This document shows positions 1 to 6,374 of a stretch of DNA of 9,351 nt, piece after piece (position 1 is the first letter of the stretch; the number at the start of each line of letters is the position of its first letter). Source of the DNA: Deltaproteobacteria bacterium. Its GTDB lineage: Bacteria > Desulfobacterota > DSM-4660 > Desulfatiglandales > Desulfatiglandaceae. The notes beneath the pieces were generated by a model. That model was given only the letters and a program-made list of their open reading frames with translations, had not been told where the DNA came from and made no database searches. The stretch lies in assembly GCA_018644785.1 (NCBI GenBank), contig JABGPV010000203.1, positions 1-9,351 on the forward strand, in the 5' to 3' direction. A program made the position numbers and the translations under genes.

Positions 1-233
1 TGTGCGGCAATTCCATCGGCCAGGACCGCCGCTTTCTGGTGAAGCACATGCCGTTACTGGAGGATTTTTTTCATTACCGCAACATCGACGTCAGTACCAT
101 CAAGGAACTGGTCAAGCGATGGTGCCCTGCCCTTTCCCGGTTTGAAAAGGAAAAAACCCACCTGGCATTAAGCGATATCAGGGAATCCATCGACGAGCTG
201 GTTTATTACCGCAAAAACGTTTTTCTCCCCTGA
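1..233 (+). CDS. orn: Oligoribonuclease, C-terminal part (5' end outside window)
   Basis: Oligoribonuclease is a cytoplasmic DEDDh-family 3'-5' exonuclease that degrades 2-5-nt RNA, including the pGpG product of c-di-GMP breakdown. Only the last ~76 codons are present, in frame from base 3 and ending at TGA 231-233. The start lies upstream of the window, so the in-frame GTG at 39 is internal. The visible part matches Orn closely: [12 protein letters not shown] at the left edge, [14 protein letters not shown] in the middle, and [12 protein letters not shown] carrying the catalytic His and, five residues later, the final Asp of the H-x4-D motif. The tail ([10 protein letters not shown]) is also typical, so the C-terminus appears complete. 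The residue just before the catalytic Asp is Ser where E. coli Orn has Asp; I do not expect that to matter. It converges on the next gene with 20 bp between stop codons, and I see no clear terminator in that gap. Confidence 0.95.
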   Translation, partial: CGNSIGQDRRFLVKHMPLLEDFFHYRNIDVSTIKELVKRWCPALSRFEKEKTHLALSDIRESIDELVYYRKNVFLP

Positions 234-253
234 ACCCTGAAAGGAAAAAAGGC

Positions 254-919
254 TCAATAAACGGTAATTTCTTCAATGGTCCCATTTCCGAATTCACCCA
301 TGGTCTCGGCGGCGATGGTCAACCCATCCTTGAGAAACTCCGCTCCAACACCCGGAATGCCGTAACCATAAAAAAGAACATTCTCCGTGCCTTCTGAAAC
401 CCTTGTTTTTTCATCGGCCCCCTGGCAGAGCACACACACAATCTCTTTGTCATCCCGCAGCACAATTTCCCCGTCTCGGGTGTGCATCTCCCGTTGACCC
501 ATCCCCCGGCACAGCTCCCCCACACCCGCCACATCCAGCGTTAACGCGCCTTGAAATCGATCATAGTCTGTCACCGCCACCAGGATGCCCGCACACATTT
601 CCGCCATAAAATGGGCATCCACCATGAGGTTATACCTGGGAAAACCGCTGTTGATGGTCCGCTTTAGATGCCCCGGCAGCGGGCAGGAAAACCCGAAATC
701 TTTGAAGAATGCATCATAGGCATTGATCCGATCGGTGATCTGCGCCAAAGTCGACCGCTTCCGCATTTTCCTTAAAAGCTTTCGTTTATGCGCATCAAAC
801 CCTTCCGGGTTTTCAAAATTCCTGCACCCCGAGATCAAGGTAAGCCCGAAAGGGACCCCTGCATATTTCGCATCATAGGCTTCCGATCGGGCAAAAACGA
901 CCGGTTTTGTTTTGCTCAT
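254..919 (-). CDS. B3/B4 tRNA-binding domain protein (PheRS beta-like)
   Basis: This 221-aa soluble protein has no signal peptide or membrane segment. It resembles the stand-alone B3/B4 family (COG3382-like), named after the B3/B4 domain of phenylalanyl-tRNA synthetase beta, which holds the editing site. Stand-alone members are thought to bind or proofread tRNA, but most are uncharacterised. Supporting features are the LPGHLKRTINSGFPRYNLMVDAH region (residues 81-103), where family members have the conserved N-x-x-VDAxN-type segment, then GILVAVTDYDRFQGALTL (111-128) and GEIVLRDDKEIVCV (150-163). The N-terminal ~60 residues are basic (KRKLLRKMRKR at 45-55). ATG at 919 is preceded by a strong AGGAGG at 4-9 nt upstream distance. 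The gene appears monocistronic, convergent with orn and divergent from the ars-type operon. Family assignment is fairly sure; the function is unknown. Confidence 0.75.
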   Translation of the reverse strand: MSKTKPVVFARSEAYDAKYAGVPFGLTLISGCRNFENPEGFDAHKRKLLRKMRKRSTLAQITDRINAYDAFFKDFGFSCPLPGHLKRTINSGFPRYNLMVDAHFMAEMCAGILVAVTDYDRFQGALTLDVAGVGELCRGMGQREMHTRDGEIVLRDDKEIVCVLCQGADEKTRVSEGTENVLFYGYGIPGVGAEFLKDGLTIAAETMGEFGNGTIEEITVY

Positions 920-930
920 AAGCGCCTCCT

Positions 931-971
931 CATGTGATCAATACAAACGATTTACTGATATCTATCACATG
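931..971 (-). promoter_or_regulatory. Inverted repeat CATGTGAT/ATCACATG in leader of B3/B4 gene
   Basis: CATGTGAT (931-938) and ATCACATG (964-971) form a perfect 8-bp inverted repeat with a 25-bp spacer. On the minus strand the proximal arm ends directly beside the AGGAGG ribosome binding site of the B3/B4 gene. It could be an operator or an mRNA hairpin that limits ribosome access. The TGTGA/TCACA halves resemble CRP halves, but the spacing does not fit CRP. The function is inferred only from position. Confidence 0.35.
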
Positions 972-1020
972 GGGGAATAATTCTGCAACTACCGGCTTAT
1001 CCTTTCACCTAAAACTTGCA

Positions 1021-1117
1021 AGCGCCTCTTTTGCCGGAGATACAAGGCATCAAGCGTGCAGCCGTATAGCATACTGCAAACACTTGATAACGAAGTAGAT
1101 TCGGTAAAAGAGGTGCT
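1021..1117. repeat. ~97-bp imperfect palindrome (possible dispersed repeat/MITE-like)
   Basis: The left arm begins AGCGCCTCTTTTGCCG (1021-1036). The right arm ends CGGTAAAAGAGGTGCT (1102-1117), which is its reverse complement with two mismatches. Pairing continues inward: ATCAAGCGT (1049-1057) against ACTTGAT (1082-1088), and TGCA (1057-1060) against TGCA (1075-1078, one shift). The centre is GTAT-AGC-ATAC (1064-1074). The whole element would fold as one long hairpin. It lies between two divergently transcribed genes and outside coding sequence. The shape fits a non-autonomous palindromic repeat family, but only one copy is in this window, so dispersal is an inference. Confidence 0.6.
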
Positions 1118-1290
1118 CCCGAAGGGTTCAACTTTTTGAATGAAAGATACTAAATTACAGACAGCATTTCGGTGTCACTAAAAAAGTCTTTATGATCTGA
1201 CAACATATAGTAATTTAAATATTTATATTCATTACGGAAAAGTTGAATGCATGTTTTAGGTTTCAAGCTTTTTCAGGGGACGCTCATTTG
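1118..1290. other. AT-rich intergenic DNA upstream of arsR promoter
   Basis: This part of the 920-1358 gap shows no credible coding sequence. It is markedly AT-rich around 1176-1245, which could act as an upstream promoter-stimulating region for the promoter at 1305-1333. A single TCTGAC hexamer at 1196-1201 repeats the core of the candidate ArsR operator half-sites further down. Nothing else is recognisable. Confidence 0.4.
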
Positions 1291-1291
1291 C

Positions 1292-1318
1292 CGTCAGAAA
1301 AATCTTGACAGTCTGACG
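1292..1318 (+). promoter_or_regulatory. Candidate ArsR operator (CGTCAGA-N13-TCTGACG)
   Basis: A perfect 7-bp inverted repeat, CGTCAGA (1292-1298) and TCTGACG (1312-1318), spans the -35 hexamer of the arsR promoter. Centre-to-centre spacing is about two helical turns. ArsR-family repressors bind imperfect inverted repeats overlapping their own promoter and are released by metal(loid). The position fits autoregulation, but the sequence differs from the enterobacterial ATCAA-N6-TTGAT type, so assignment rests on location and symmetry. Confidence 0.55.
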
Positions 1319-1333
1319 CGATGAAACTATATT
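1305..1333 (+). promoter_or_regulatory. Sigma70 promoter of the arsR operon
   Basis: TTGACA (1305-1310) is a perfect -35 hexamer. TATATT (1328-1333) matches the -10 consensus at five of six bases, and the spacer is the optimal 17 bp. Transcription would begin near 1340, about 19 nt before the arsR ATG. Such a strong promoter usually needs a repressor, which fits the overlapping inverted repeat. Confidence 0.8.
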
Positions 1334-1358
1334 CCACAAAAAGAATTCAGGAGCTGGT

Positions 1359-1703
1359 ATGAAAAAATTCACCGAAGTCATGAAAGCATTGTCCGACCTC
1401 AACAGGGTCAAGATTTTGAAAATACTGCAACACCGCTCCATGTGCGTATGCGAACTTCGGGAAGCCCTTCAGGTGTCCCAGCCCACCGTTAGCAAGCACC
1501 TCAAAATATTGGAAAGGGCTGGGCTGGTTAATAGCAAGAAGGACGGCTTGTGGGTTGATTACTTTCTCGCTGACGGAGGTGAAAGTCCCTATGCCGGCTC
1601 CCTTCTGGGAAACCTTCGCCACTGGATGGAAAACGATGCTGAAGTTTCCCGCCTGGTGAATCGGCTTCCGTTTATCAACAGAGAAGAGGTCTGCAAACGA
1701 TAA
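1359..1703 (+). CDS. arsR: ArsR/SmtB-family metal(loid)-responsive repressor
   Basis: This 114-aa winged helix-turn-helix repressor has the usual ArsR length. Residues 4-27 form the N-terminal dimerisation and helix region (EVMKALSDLNRVKILKIL). MCVCEL (28-33) carries C29 and C31, the CxC pair that binds As(III)/Sb(III) in ArsR (ELCVCDL in E. coli). The recognition helix is in VSQPTVSKHLKILERAGLV (39-57), and the wing is KKDGLWVDYFL (60-70). The third metal cysteine of E. coli ArsR is absent, though a lone C112 lies near the C-terminus. An AGGAG ribosome binding site lies 6 nt before ATG 1359. It is the first gene of a three-gene operon with a CPKC thioredoxin-like and a CMD-family gene. Arsenite is the likeliest inducer from the CxC site, with other soft metals or organoarsenicals possible. 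It probably represses its own promoter. Confidence 0.9.
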   Translation: MKKFTEVMKALSDLNRVKILKILQHRSMCVCELREALQVSQPTVSKHLKILERAGLVNSKKDGLWVDYFLADGGESPYAGSLLGNLRHWMENDAEVSRLVNRLPFINREEVCKR

Positions 1704-1782
1704 AGGATTTTCCTGAAAACACTATATTGCCAGATTGCTATTTATGCATTAACGCCTCGTCAAAGAAGAAAGGAATGGAACC

Positions 1783-2016
1783 ATGGAAATTAAGGTACTG
1801 GGGCCGGGATGCCCTAAATGTGAAGAAACTGAAAAGCGGGTAAATGAGGCCGTTTCTGAGGCAGGGATTGAGGCCTCAGTGGAGAAAGTCAAGGATATCA
1901 TGGAAATCGCCAAAAATGGTGTTTTCATGACCCCGGCCGTGGTGGTGGACGGGGAGGTAAAATCCGTGGGCAAGATCCCTTCAAAGGAGCAAATCAAAGG
2001 CTGGATAACCCAATAA
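1783..2016 (+). CDS. Thioredoxin-like small redox protein (CPKC, thioredoxin_3 family)
   Basis: This 77-aa protein is much shorter than classical thioredoxin (~105 aa). It matches the 'redox-active disulfide protein 2'/MTH895-like thioredoxin_3 family. The active site is C10-P-K-C13 in GPGCPKCEETEKRV, right after the first beta strand. The cis-proline position is T50-P51 in FMTPAVVVDGEV, and a KIPSKEQIKGWI helix ends the fold. It is cytoplasmic, with no signal peptide. AAGAAAGGA precedes ATG 1783 at about 8 nt. It lies 79 bp after arsR on the same strand, with no terminator or promoter that I can see. Members of this family commonly sit beside ArsR and DUF318-type permeases and may reduce an oxidised partner during metalloid resistance. 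The likely partner here is the CMD-family protein encoded next; that pairing is an inference. Confidence 0.85.
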   Translation: MEIKVLGPGCPKCEETEKRVNEAVSEAGIEASVEKVKDIMEIAKNGVFMTPAVVVDGEVKSVGKIPSKEQIKGWITQ

Positions 2017-2036
2017 ACAATTAGGAGGTCAATACC

Positions 2037-2375
2037 ATGTCAGACGCACGTCTTTTGGCGGAATGGTTTCCGGAATTCGCTGAGCATCTGGACAAAATGG
2101 ATGAAACCTACAAAGAAATGCGAACCATCGATGAAAAAACCTATCAGTTCATCTGCTTTGCCCTGGCCATCAAGGCCCGGTCAAAGCCGTGCCTTTTAAA
2201 GCATTTCATGGGAGCGCTGGAAGCGGGTGCCACCGTAAAGGAACTCGCCTACATTATGGGTTTGACCTTCCGGGAAGCGGCGGGCGGGGACGACTGCTGG
2301 ACCCATGACGCCCTGGGGGACTACAAGGCACTCATTGCCGAGGGTCTCAAAAGCTCCGAGTGTTGCGCCCGCTAA
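2037..2375 (+). CDS. Carboxymuconolactone decarboxylase/AhpD-like protein
   Basis: This 112-aa protein is a small all-helical fold of the CMD/AhpD superfamily, which usually forms oligomers and acts as a decarboxylase or thiol peroxidase/reductase. The family core is ARSKPCLLKHFMGALEAGAT followed by VKELAYIMGLTFREAAGG (residues 47-84), with C52 and H56 of the C-x3-H motif. AhpD has C-x2-C-x3-H; here the first cysteine is S49, so this is a single-Cys form. Other cysteines are C40, C87 and a vicinal pair C109-C110 in the tail SSECCAR, which might serve as a resolving or arsenic-binding dithiol (speculative). AGGAGGT lies 7 nt before ATG 2037. It is 20 bp after the thioredoxin gene and last in the ArsR-controlled operon. 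Its physiological substrate is unknown; muconolactone chemistry is unlikely here. Confidence 0.8.
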   Translation: MSDARLLAEWFPEFAEHLDKMDETYKEMRTIDEKTYQFICFALAIKARSKPCLLKHFMGALEAGATVKELAYIMGLTFREAAGGDDCWTHDALGDYKALIAEGLKSSECCAR

Positions 2376-2390
2376 AAGGAATAAAATTCA

Positions 2391-2441
2391 GGGACAGACC
2401 ACGTTTATTTTCTTTTACTAACAAAAAATAGGGTCTGTCCC
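2391..2441. repeat. GGGACAGACC/GGTCTGTCCC hairpin between convergent genes
   Basis: GGGACAGACC (2391-2400) and GGTCTGTCCC (2432-2441) are perfect 10-bp inverted arms around a 31-nt AT-rich loop. The element sits between the stop of the CMD gene and the end of the convergent DUF4143 ATPase gene, where it could serve as a bidirectional terminator. The downstream CCTATTTATTT gives only a weak U tract. From memory, GGGACAGACC-type repeats are common in Desulfobacterota and are linked to REP-associated tyrosine transposases. Only this copy is clear in the window. Confidence 0.6.
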
Positions 2442-2466
2442 CTATTTATTTCACTGTCGTATGGTT

Positions 2467-3843
2467 TCACTGGGCCTTTCGAAACGCCTCCAACACCCCC
2501 GGCAGGGCTTCCACCAAATACAGCGGCAGCGACAAAAGGTTAAAAGAAACCGGTATACTGCCCCCATCCATTCTGACCGAATGAGTGAGAGAGCGGATTT
2601 CCGGGAGATTCAGATCAAAGCGAACGCACAGGGATGATTTTCTTCGTGCCGCAAACTGGTGCAGGCTTTTGAGGGTCCCGCTTTTTCCGGCTTTGACTTC
2701 AACGGGAACCACCAGATCGCCGCTGGATGTCACATAATCGGTTTCCGCATTGGCGGTCTTCTGTTCCCGAAGCCAGTATGTCAACTGCGGTGGCTCAAGG
2801 GGCAGAAGCAAATGCTGCCCCACAAACTGTTCCGCCAGCTTTCCTTCATTGACAAGGTTGTCGCCATCCAGGGCATTGAGCGCAATCCAGTCCAACCCGG
2901 TGAGGTAAGCGACCAGTCCCACGTCCATGAAGATCAGCTTATACACATTCTCGTTGATGTCGGCAAAGAGCGGCACTCCCGAACAGTGGCTGTGAAAAAC
3001 CCGATGGCATACCCGGGCCTTTACCAGCAGATCGATAGCCGCTTTGACGTTTCGGGATCTGTCTTCTCTGCTGATGTTGCTGTATTTAACCTTCTGCCCG
3101 ATCATTCGGGGAATCTGTCTGAAAACCTTTTGCATCAGGGCCAGGTCCTTCTGTTTGGCGTACTTGGAAAAATCATCCTGGTAGGTTCCGGCAATGGACC
3201 GGTGCACCGCTGTCACTTCGGTAACGGCGTTCTCCTCAGCAAATGCAGCCACTGCTTCCGGCATTCCGCCTACAAACAGGAATTCCCGCTGACGTTTGAG
3301 CAGCTTCCGATGGGCTGTGACCGGTATGGCATTATTTATTCGGAAGTCGGATATAATGGAAACCAGCGCTGGTTCCACAGCCGCCAAAAACTCGCTGAAG
3401 GTCATGGGTCCCAGATGGTAGTATTCGATGCGGCCCACGGGCATTGAAAAATGGTGGTCGGCCAGAGCAAATTCAAGCAGGGATCCGGCGGATATCAGGG
3501 GGAGTTCAGGCATCTCTTCATGGAAGTATCGAAGGGCCTGTATGGCGTGAGGGGTCGCCTGAATTTCGTCTAAAAACAAGAAGGTGCCGGGGGATCGTAT
3601 TTTCCGGCCCACCAAAGCGTTCAGCTCCTGGATAATCAATCCCATATCGAGGGTTTTGAAAATGTTGTCCAGATACAGGTTTTGCTCCAGATTGATTTCA
3701 TTCAAGACCAGCCCTTCTGAAGCCGCAAAATGGCGGACCAGAGTGGATTTTCCCACCTGGCGGGCGCCCCTCAGCACCAAAGGCTTTCGGTTCTTTTTTT
3801 GACACCACTTATTCAGGTGTTTTTCAGCATGTCGTTCAAGCAT
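2467..3843 (-). CDS. AAA_14/DUF4143 family ATP-binding protein
   Basis: This 458-aa protein has the usual two-domain layout of the family. The N-terminal AAA domain carries Walker A GARQVGKST (26-34), Walker B FLFLDE (88-93) and the sensor-like SAGSLLEF (118-125). The family-typical GGMPE loop is at 192-196. The C-terminal DUF4143 part shows a PD-(D/E)xK-like signature: E334/E338 helix, D369 in ETDY, then E382-V-K384 in VPVEVKAG. Length and domains are complete, so the gene looks intact. These proteins are abundant in anaerobes and archaea, probably bind DNA or serve in conflict or stress, and have no agreed function. ATG 3843 is preceded by an AAAGGGG purine run about 14 nt upstream, a somewhat long spacing. 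It has its own promoter candidate and is convergent with the ars-type operon. Confidence 0.9.
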   Translation of the reverse strand: MLERHAEKHLNKWCQKKNRKPLVLRGARQVGKSTLVRHFAASEGLVLNEINLEQNLYLDNIFKTLDMGLIIQELNALVGRKIRSPGTFLFLDEIQATPHAIQALRYFHEEMPELPLISAGSLLEFALADHHFSMPVGRIEYYHLGPMTFSEFLAAVEPALVSIISDFRINNAIPVTAHRKLLKRQREFLFVGGMPEAVAAFAEENAVTEVTAVHRSIAGTYQDDFSKYAKQKDLALMQKVFRQIPRMIGQKVKYSNISREDRSRNVKAAIDLLVKARVCHRVFHSHCSGVPLFADINENVYKLIFMDVGLVAYLTGLDWIALNALDGDNLVNEGKLAEQFVGQHLLLPLEPPQLTYWLREQKTANAETDYVTSSGDLVVPVEVKAGKSGTLKSLHQFAARRKSSLCVRFDLNLPEIRSLTHSVRMDGGSIPVSFNLLSLPLYLVEALPGVLEAFRKAQ

Positions 3844-4154
3844 TGGTCAAAACAAACCCCTTTCTTAACCAAACATTTAACAAAAAAGGTGTTTATTGTC
3901 AACTGGTATCAGAGCATAAATCAGGCAATAGGGGTCAACGGCAGATGACCCCCTGATTACAGAGGTGAAGGAAAGCATACCTCATCATATTTCGAAAGAA
4001 AAGTCTTTGACCGCTCCCTATACTGAAAGGCCGGTTTTCAACTTTGAATTCCGGGGATACAATCCTAAGTTATTGGCAAATAAGATTTCATAATAGATGA
4101 AAGTCATCCGGCCATCGCCGTCCACTTGGCAGCGATCGATTCTTGATTGCGACA
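3844..4154. other. Intergenic region between the two ATPase genes
   Basis: This gap of ~310 bp has no credible ORF. Its left end holds the promoter candidate for the DUF4143 gene. A GGGGTCA/TGACCCC inverted repeat (3931-3937 and 3946-3952, 8-bp spacer) lies just upstream of that promoter and could be an operator. I see no intrinsic terminator with a U tract for the AAA+ gene that ends at 4155. A weak hairpin at 4114-4136 lacks one. Confidence 0.45.
3875..3902 (-). promoter_or_regulatory. Candidate sigma70 promoter for the DUF4143 ATPase
   Basis: On the minus strand, TTGACA (bases 3902-3897) is a perfect -35 hexamer. TTAAAT (3880-3875) is a moderate -10 hexamer (four of six), with a 16-bp spacer. 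Transcription would start about 25 nt before the ATG at 3843. Confidence 0.5.
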
Positions 4155-6374
4155 TCAAAAGCCGATAGCATTTCCACCACTGTGGATTTTTTTGATCCTG
4201 GCTTCTTCCTCCAAGGCGCTCACAAGGTCCTGATGTTTCAATCCTTTTGAAGGGTAAAAGGAATATCGGTCCCTAATGATTTTGAAATCACCAGGGGATA
4301 GATCCGTAATCTCGATCAAGCGGTTCTTGTTTTTCTTGTCCAACGGCGATTTGATCATGGACGAGAGAAGTTTCCCGTAAAAAACGACATTCCCTCCAGA
4401 GGTGAGAAAATCAAAACTTACCTTGTGGTTGAACCTCCGAATGGAAGCAGCATCCAGGTCTTTCATACGATTGGATGTGCAGATCAGGATGCCCCTGAAG
4501 CGCTCCATGCTGGTAAGAAATTCATTGGTGAGGCTGAGTTCCCAGGAGTGTTGCGCTCGATCCCGGTTAAAAAGAAGCGATTCCGCTTCATCCATGATCA
4601 GGATGGCTTCCTCCCGTTCCGCCTCTTCAAAAGCGTCCCGGATGTTCTTTTCACTTTCTCCCACATACATGCTTTGAATGTCGCTGACACGCCTGCAGAT
4701 GATCTCCCGGTCCAGGCGCTCTCCAATGTAGCGGGCCAGTTCGCTTTTTCCGCAGCCGGGGGGACCGCAAAAAAGGAGATTCATGTTCACCATTTCATCC
4801 TGATGTGAATTTCTGAGATAGGCGTCAAATTTTTCTAATTGCGCCATCACCGCATTGATGTCCCCCTTGATATTCAAACCGTCCAGGGAATAGCTTTTAT
4901 CAATCCGATCTCGATCAACCTTTTTTTCACCACCATTTTTCAATGTTTCATGGGCCTCCAGGGCCAGCTTCACACTTCTTATAAATGCGCCTTTTGTTTT
5001 GAGACCTATTTCCCCGGCCTTTTTGACCGCCAGATCCGCTGCCCCTGCACTGACCCGGTAAGTCCTTGCGAGGTTCTCAATTTCTGCCAGGTTCAAAAAG
5101 CGTTTGGCCTTGTTTTTTCTCAGAATGTTTTCCCAGAGCTGAATGCGCTGGCGTTTGTTGAAGGGCCTGAAATGGAGGCTGAATGAAAACCGCCGAAGCA
5201 CCGACGGTTCAATATCGTCTATCTGGTTCGTGATCCAGACCATCCGGAGTCCACGCGTCTCCAGCAATTCGTTCATCCACCCCTTGTCCTGGGTTTCCCC
5301 CCGCATAAACCATGAATATTGCGTGTTCAGGAGGTTGTCCGCTTCGTCTACCACGATGAGCGAACCCGGCCCTGAATTTGTCATATTGATGCAGGCCAGG
5401 ATGGCCGCCCGTCTGTTCCGGGTGGTGTTGGCCTCTCCCCGCACAATACCGTAGGAAAGAATGCTTGTTGCCTGTGCAACCCCGGCAGCAAAACTGCTCT
5501 TCCCTGTCCCCGGCGGACCGTAAAGAAGGATGTGGGTCGATGATTTCGGTTTTTCCCGAAGGAGCGCCATGGTGTGCTCGATGCTTTTTTCACCCACAAA
5601 ATGATGCCCCAGGGGAATGCTTTTGTGATTCAGGCGAACGAAGAAGTTTTTGCTTATAAGCCTGGATGAGGGGTTTTCAAAAAGAGGACGAAAATCATCC
5701 TCCAGACGGAAATCATACCTGTCAATTTCAAAAAGGCCGATTCTTTCCAGCTTGCCGGTAAGGATATCGTTCAAAGCGCTTTTGCTGATGTTCAGGAGAT
5801 TGCTGAGATATCGCCTGCCACTGAATTTCTGGCATTCCAGATGGTTGACAAAATAGGCCTCTACAGGGTCATAGTTGGATACGATGAAAAGGAATCTACA
5901 GAATTGACATTCCTGTTCCGTCAAGCCAAACATTTCCCGGATGACATCCAGGTTCTTTTCCAGGTCCGATTTTCCCCTGTATCGAAGTTCCTCAATTTTC
6001 AGGGTCAACAGGCGTTGCACCTCGCGAATCATTTTCCTGTGGAACCCGGGCGCCATCTTTGAAATGATCCGCCAAAGTTCCCGGCCGTATTCGTCATGAT
6101 CAAACAGGGATTCAGAAAGGCTTTCCGCAATCTCTTCTCGGTCTTCATCTTCGAACTGGTTTTCAAGGAATTCGCCCAAACCTTCACGGTTTTGTCCCAG
6201 GTTCCAGCAAATCAGGTCCAGAGCTTCCTCATCCAAAACCGGAAAGCGGTCAAGATGCCCAATCAGGATAGCCGCTGTATGGCTCAAAACAAACCGTTCA
6301 TTTTTGTCAGGCATCTGATTTTGGCTTCCCCCTATGTTTTTCCGTCTCTTTCTTCTCTTTCTTACCATTGGCAT
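4155..6374 (-). CDS. Tandem (two-module) AAA+ ATPase with basic N-terminal tail
   Basis: This large cytoplasmic ATPase is about 739 aa from the ATG at 6374. An in-frame ATG at 6431 would add 19 residues but has no ribosome binding site, whereas GGAGG lies 8 nt before 6374. The N-terminus is extremely basic (RKRRKRRKN at residues 5-13). A helical region of about 260 residues without a recognised domain follows. Module 1 has Walker A GPPGTGKSS (286-294), Walker B IVVDEAD (340-346), sensor N383 and paired arginines R394-R395. Module 2 has Walker A GPPGCGKSE (537-545), a classic-clade pore-loop stretch MYVGESEKNIR (569-579), Walker B LIMDEAE (592-598), sensor N635 and R646-R647. The second module looks like SpoVK/COG0464-type remodelers; the first is more divergent in the pore region. 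It is divergent from a WYL regulator that likely controls it. The substrate is unknown, with stress remodelling or phage defence possible. Confidence 0.85.
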   Translation of the reverse strand: MPMVRKRRKRRKNIGGSQNQMPDKNERFVLSHTAAILIGHLDRFPVLDEEALDLICWNLGQNREGLGEFLENQFEDEDREEIAESLSESLFDHDEYGRELWRIISKMAPGFHRKMIREVQRLLTLKIEELRYRGKSDLEKNLDVIREMFGLTEQECQFCRFLFIVSNYDPVEAYFVNHLECQKFSGRRYLSNLLNISKSALNDILTGKLERIGLFEIDRYDFRLEDDFRPLFENPSSRLISKNFFVRLNHKSIPLGHHFVGEKSIEHTMALLREKPKSSTHILLYGPPGTGKSSFAAGVAQATSILSYGIVRGEANTTRNRRAAILACINMTNSGPGSLIVVDEADNLLNTQYSWFMRGETQDKGWMNELLETRGLRMVWITNQIDDIEPSVLRRFSFSLHFRPFNKRQRIQLWENILRKNKAKRFLNLAEIENLARTYRVSAGAADLAVKKAGEIGLKTKGAFIRSVKLALEAHETLKNGGEKKVDRDRIDKSYSLDGLNIKGDINAVMAQLEKFDAYLRNSHQDEMVNMNLLFCGPPGCGKSELARYIGERLDREIICRRVSDIQSMYVGESEKNIRDAFEEAEREEAILIMDEAESLLFNRDRAQHSWELSLTNEFLTSMERFRGILICTSNRMKDLDAASIRRFNHKVSFDFLTSGGNVVFYGKLLSSMIKSPLDKKNKNRLIEITDLSPGDFKIIRDRYSFYPSKGLKHQDLVSALEEEARIKKIHSGGNAIGF

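Noticed and set aside
931..971. CRP/FNR-type binding site
   Set aside because: TGTGA and TCACA halves are present but separated by ~27 bp instead of the 6 bp needed.
2659..3447. Long open frame on the + strand (262 codons)
   Set aside because: It lies wholly opposite the DUF4143 ATPase gene, whose motifs are clear. The + strand product has no recognisable domain.
4114..4136. Intrinsic terminator for the AAA+ gene
   Set aside because: ATCGCCGTCC and GGCAGCGAT pair imperfectly and no U tract follows on the - strand.
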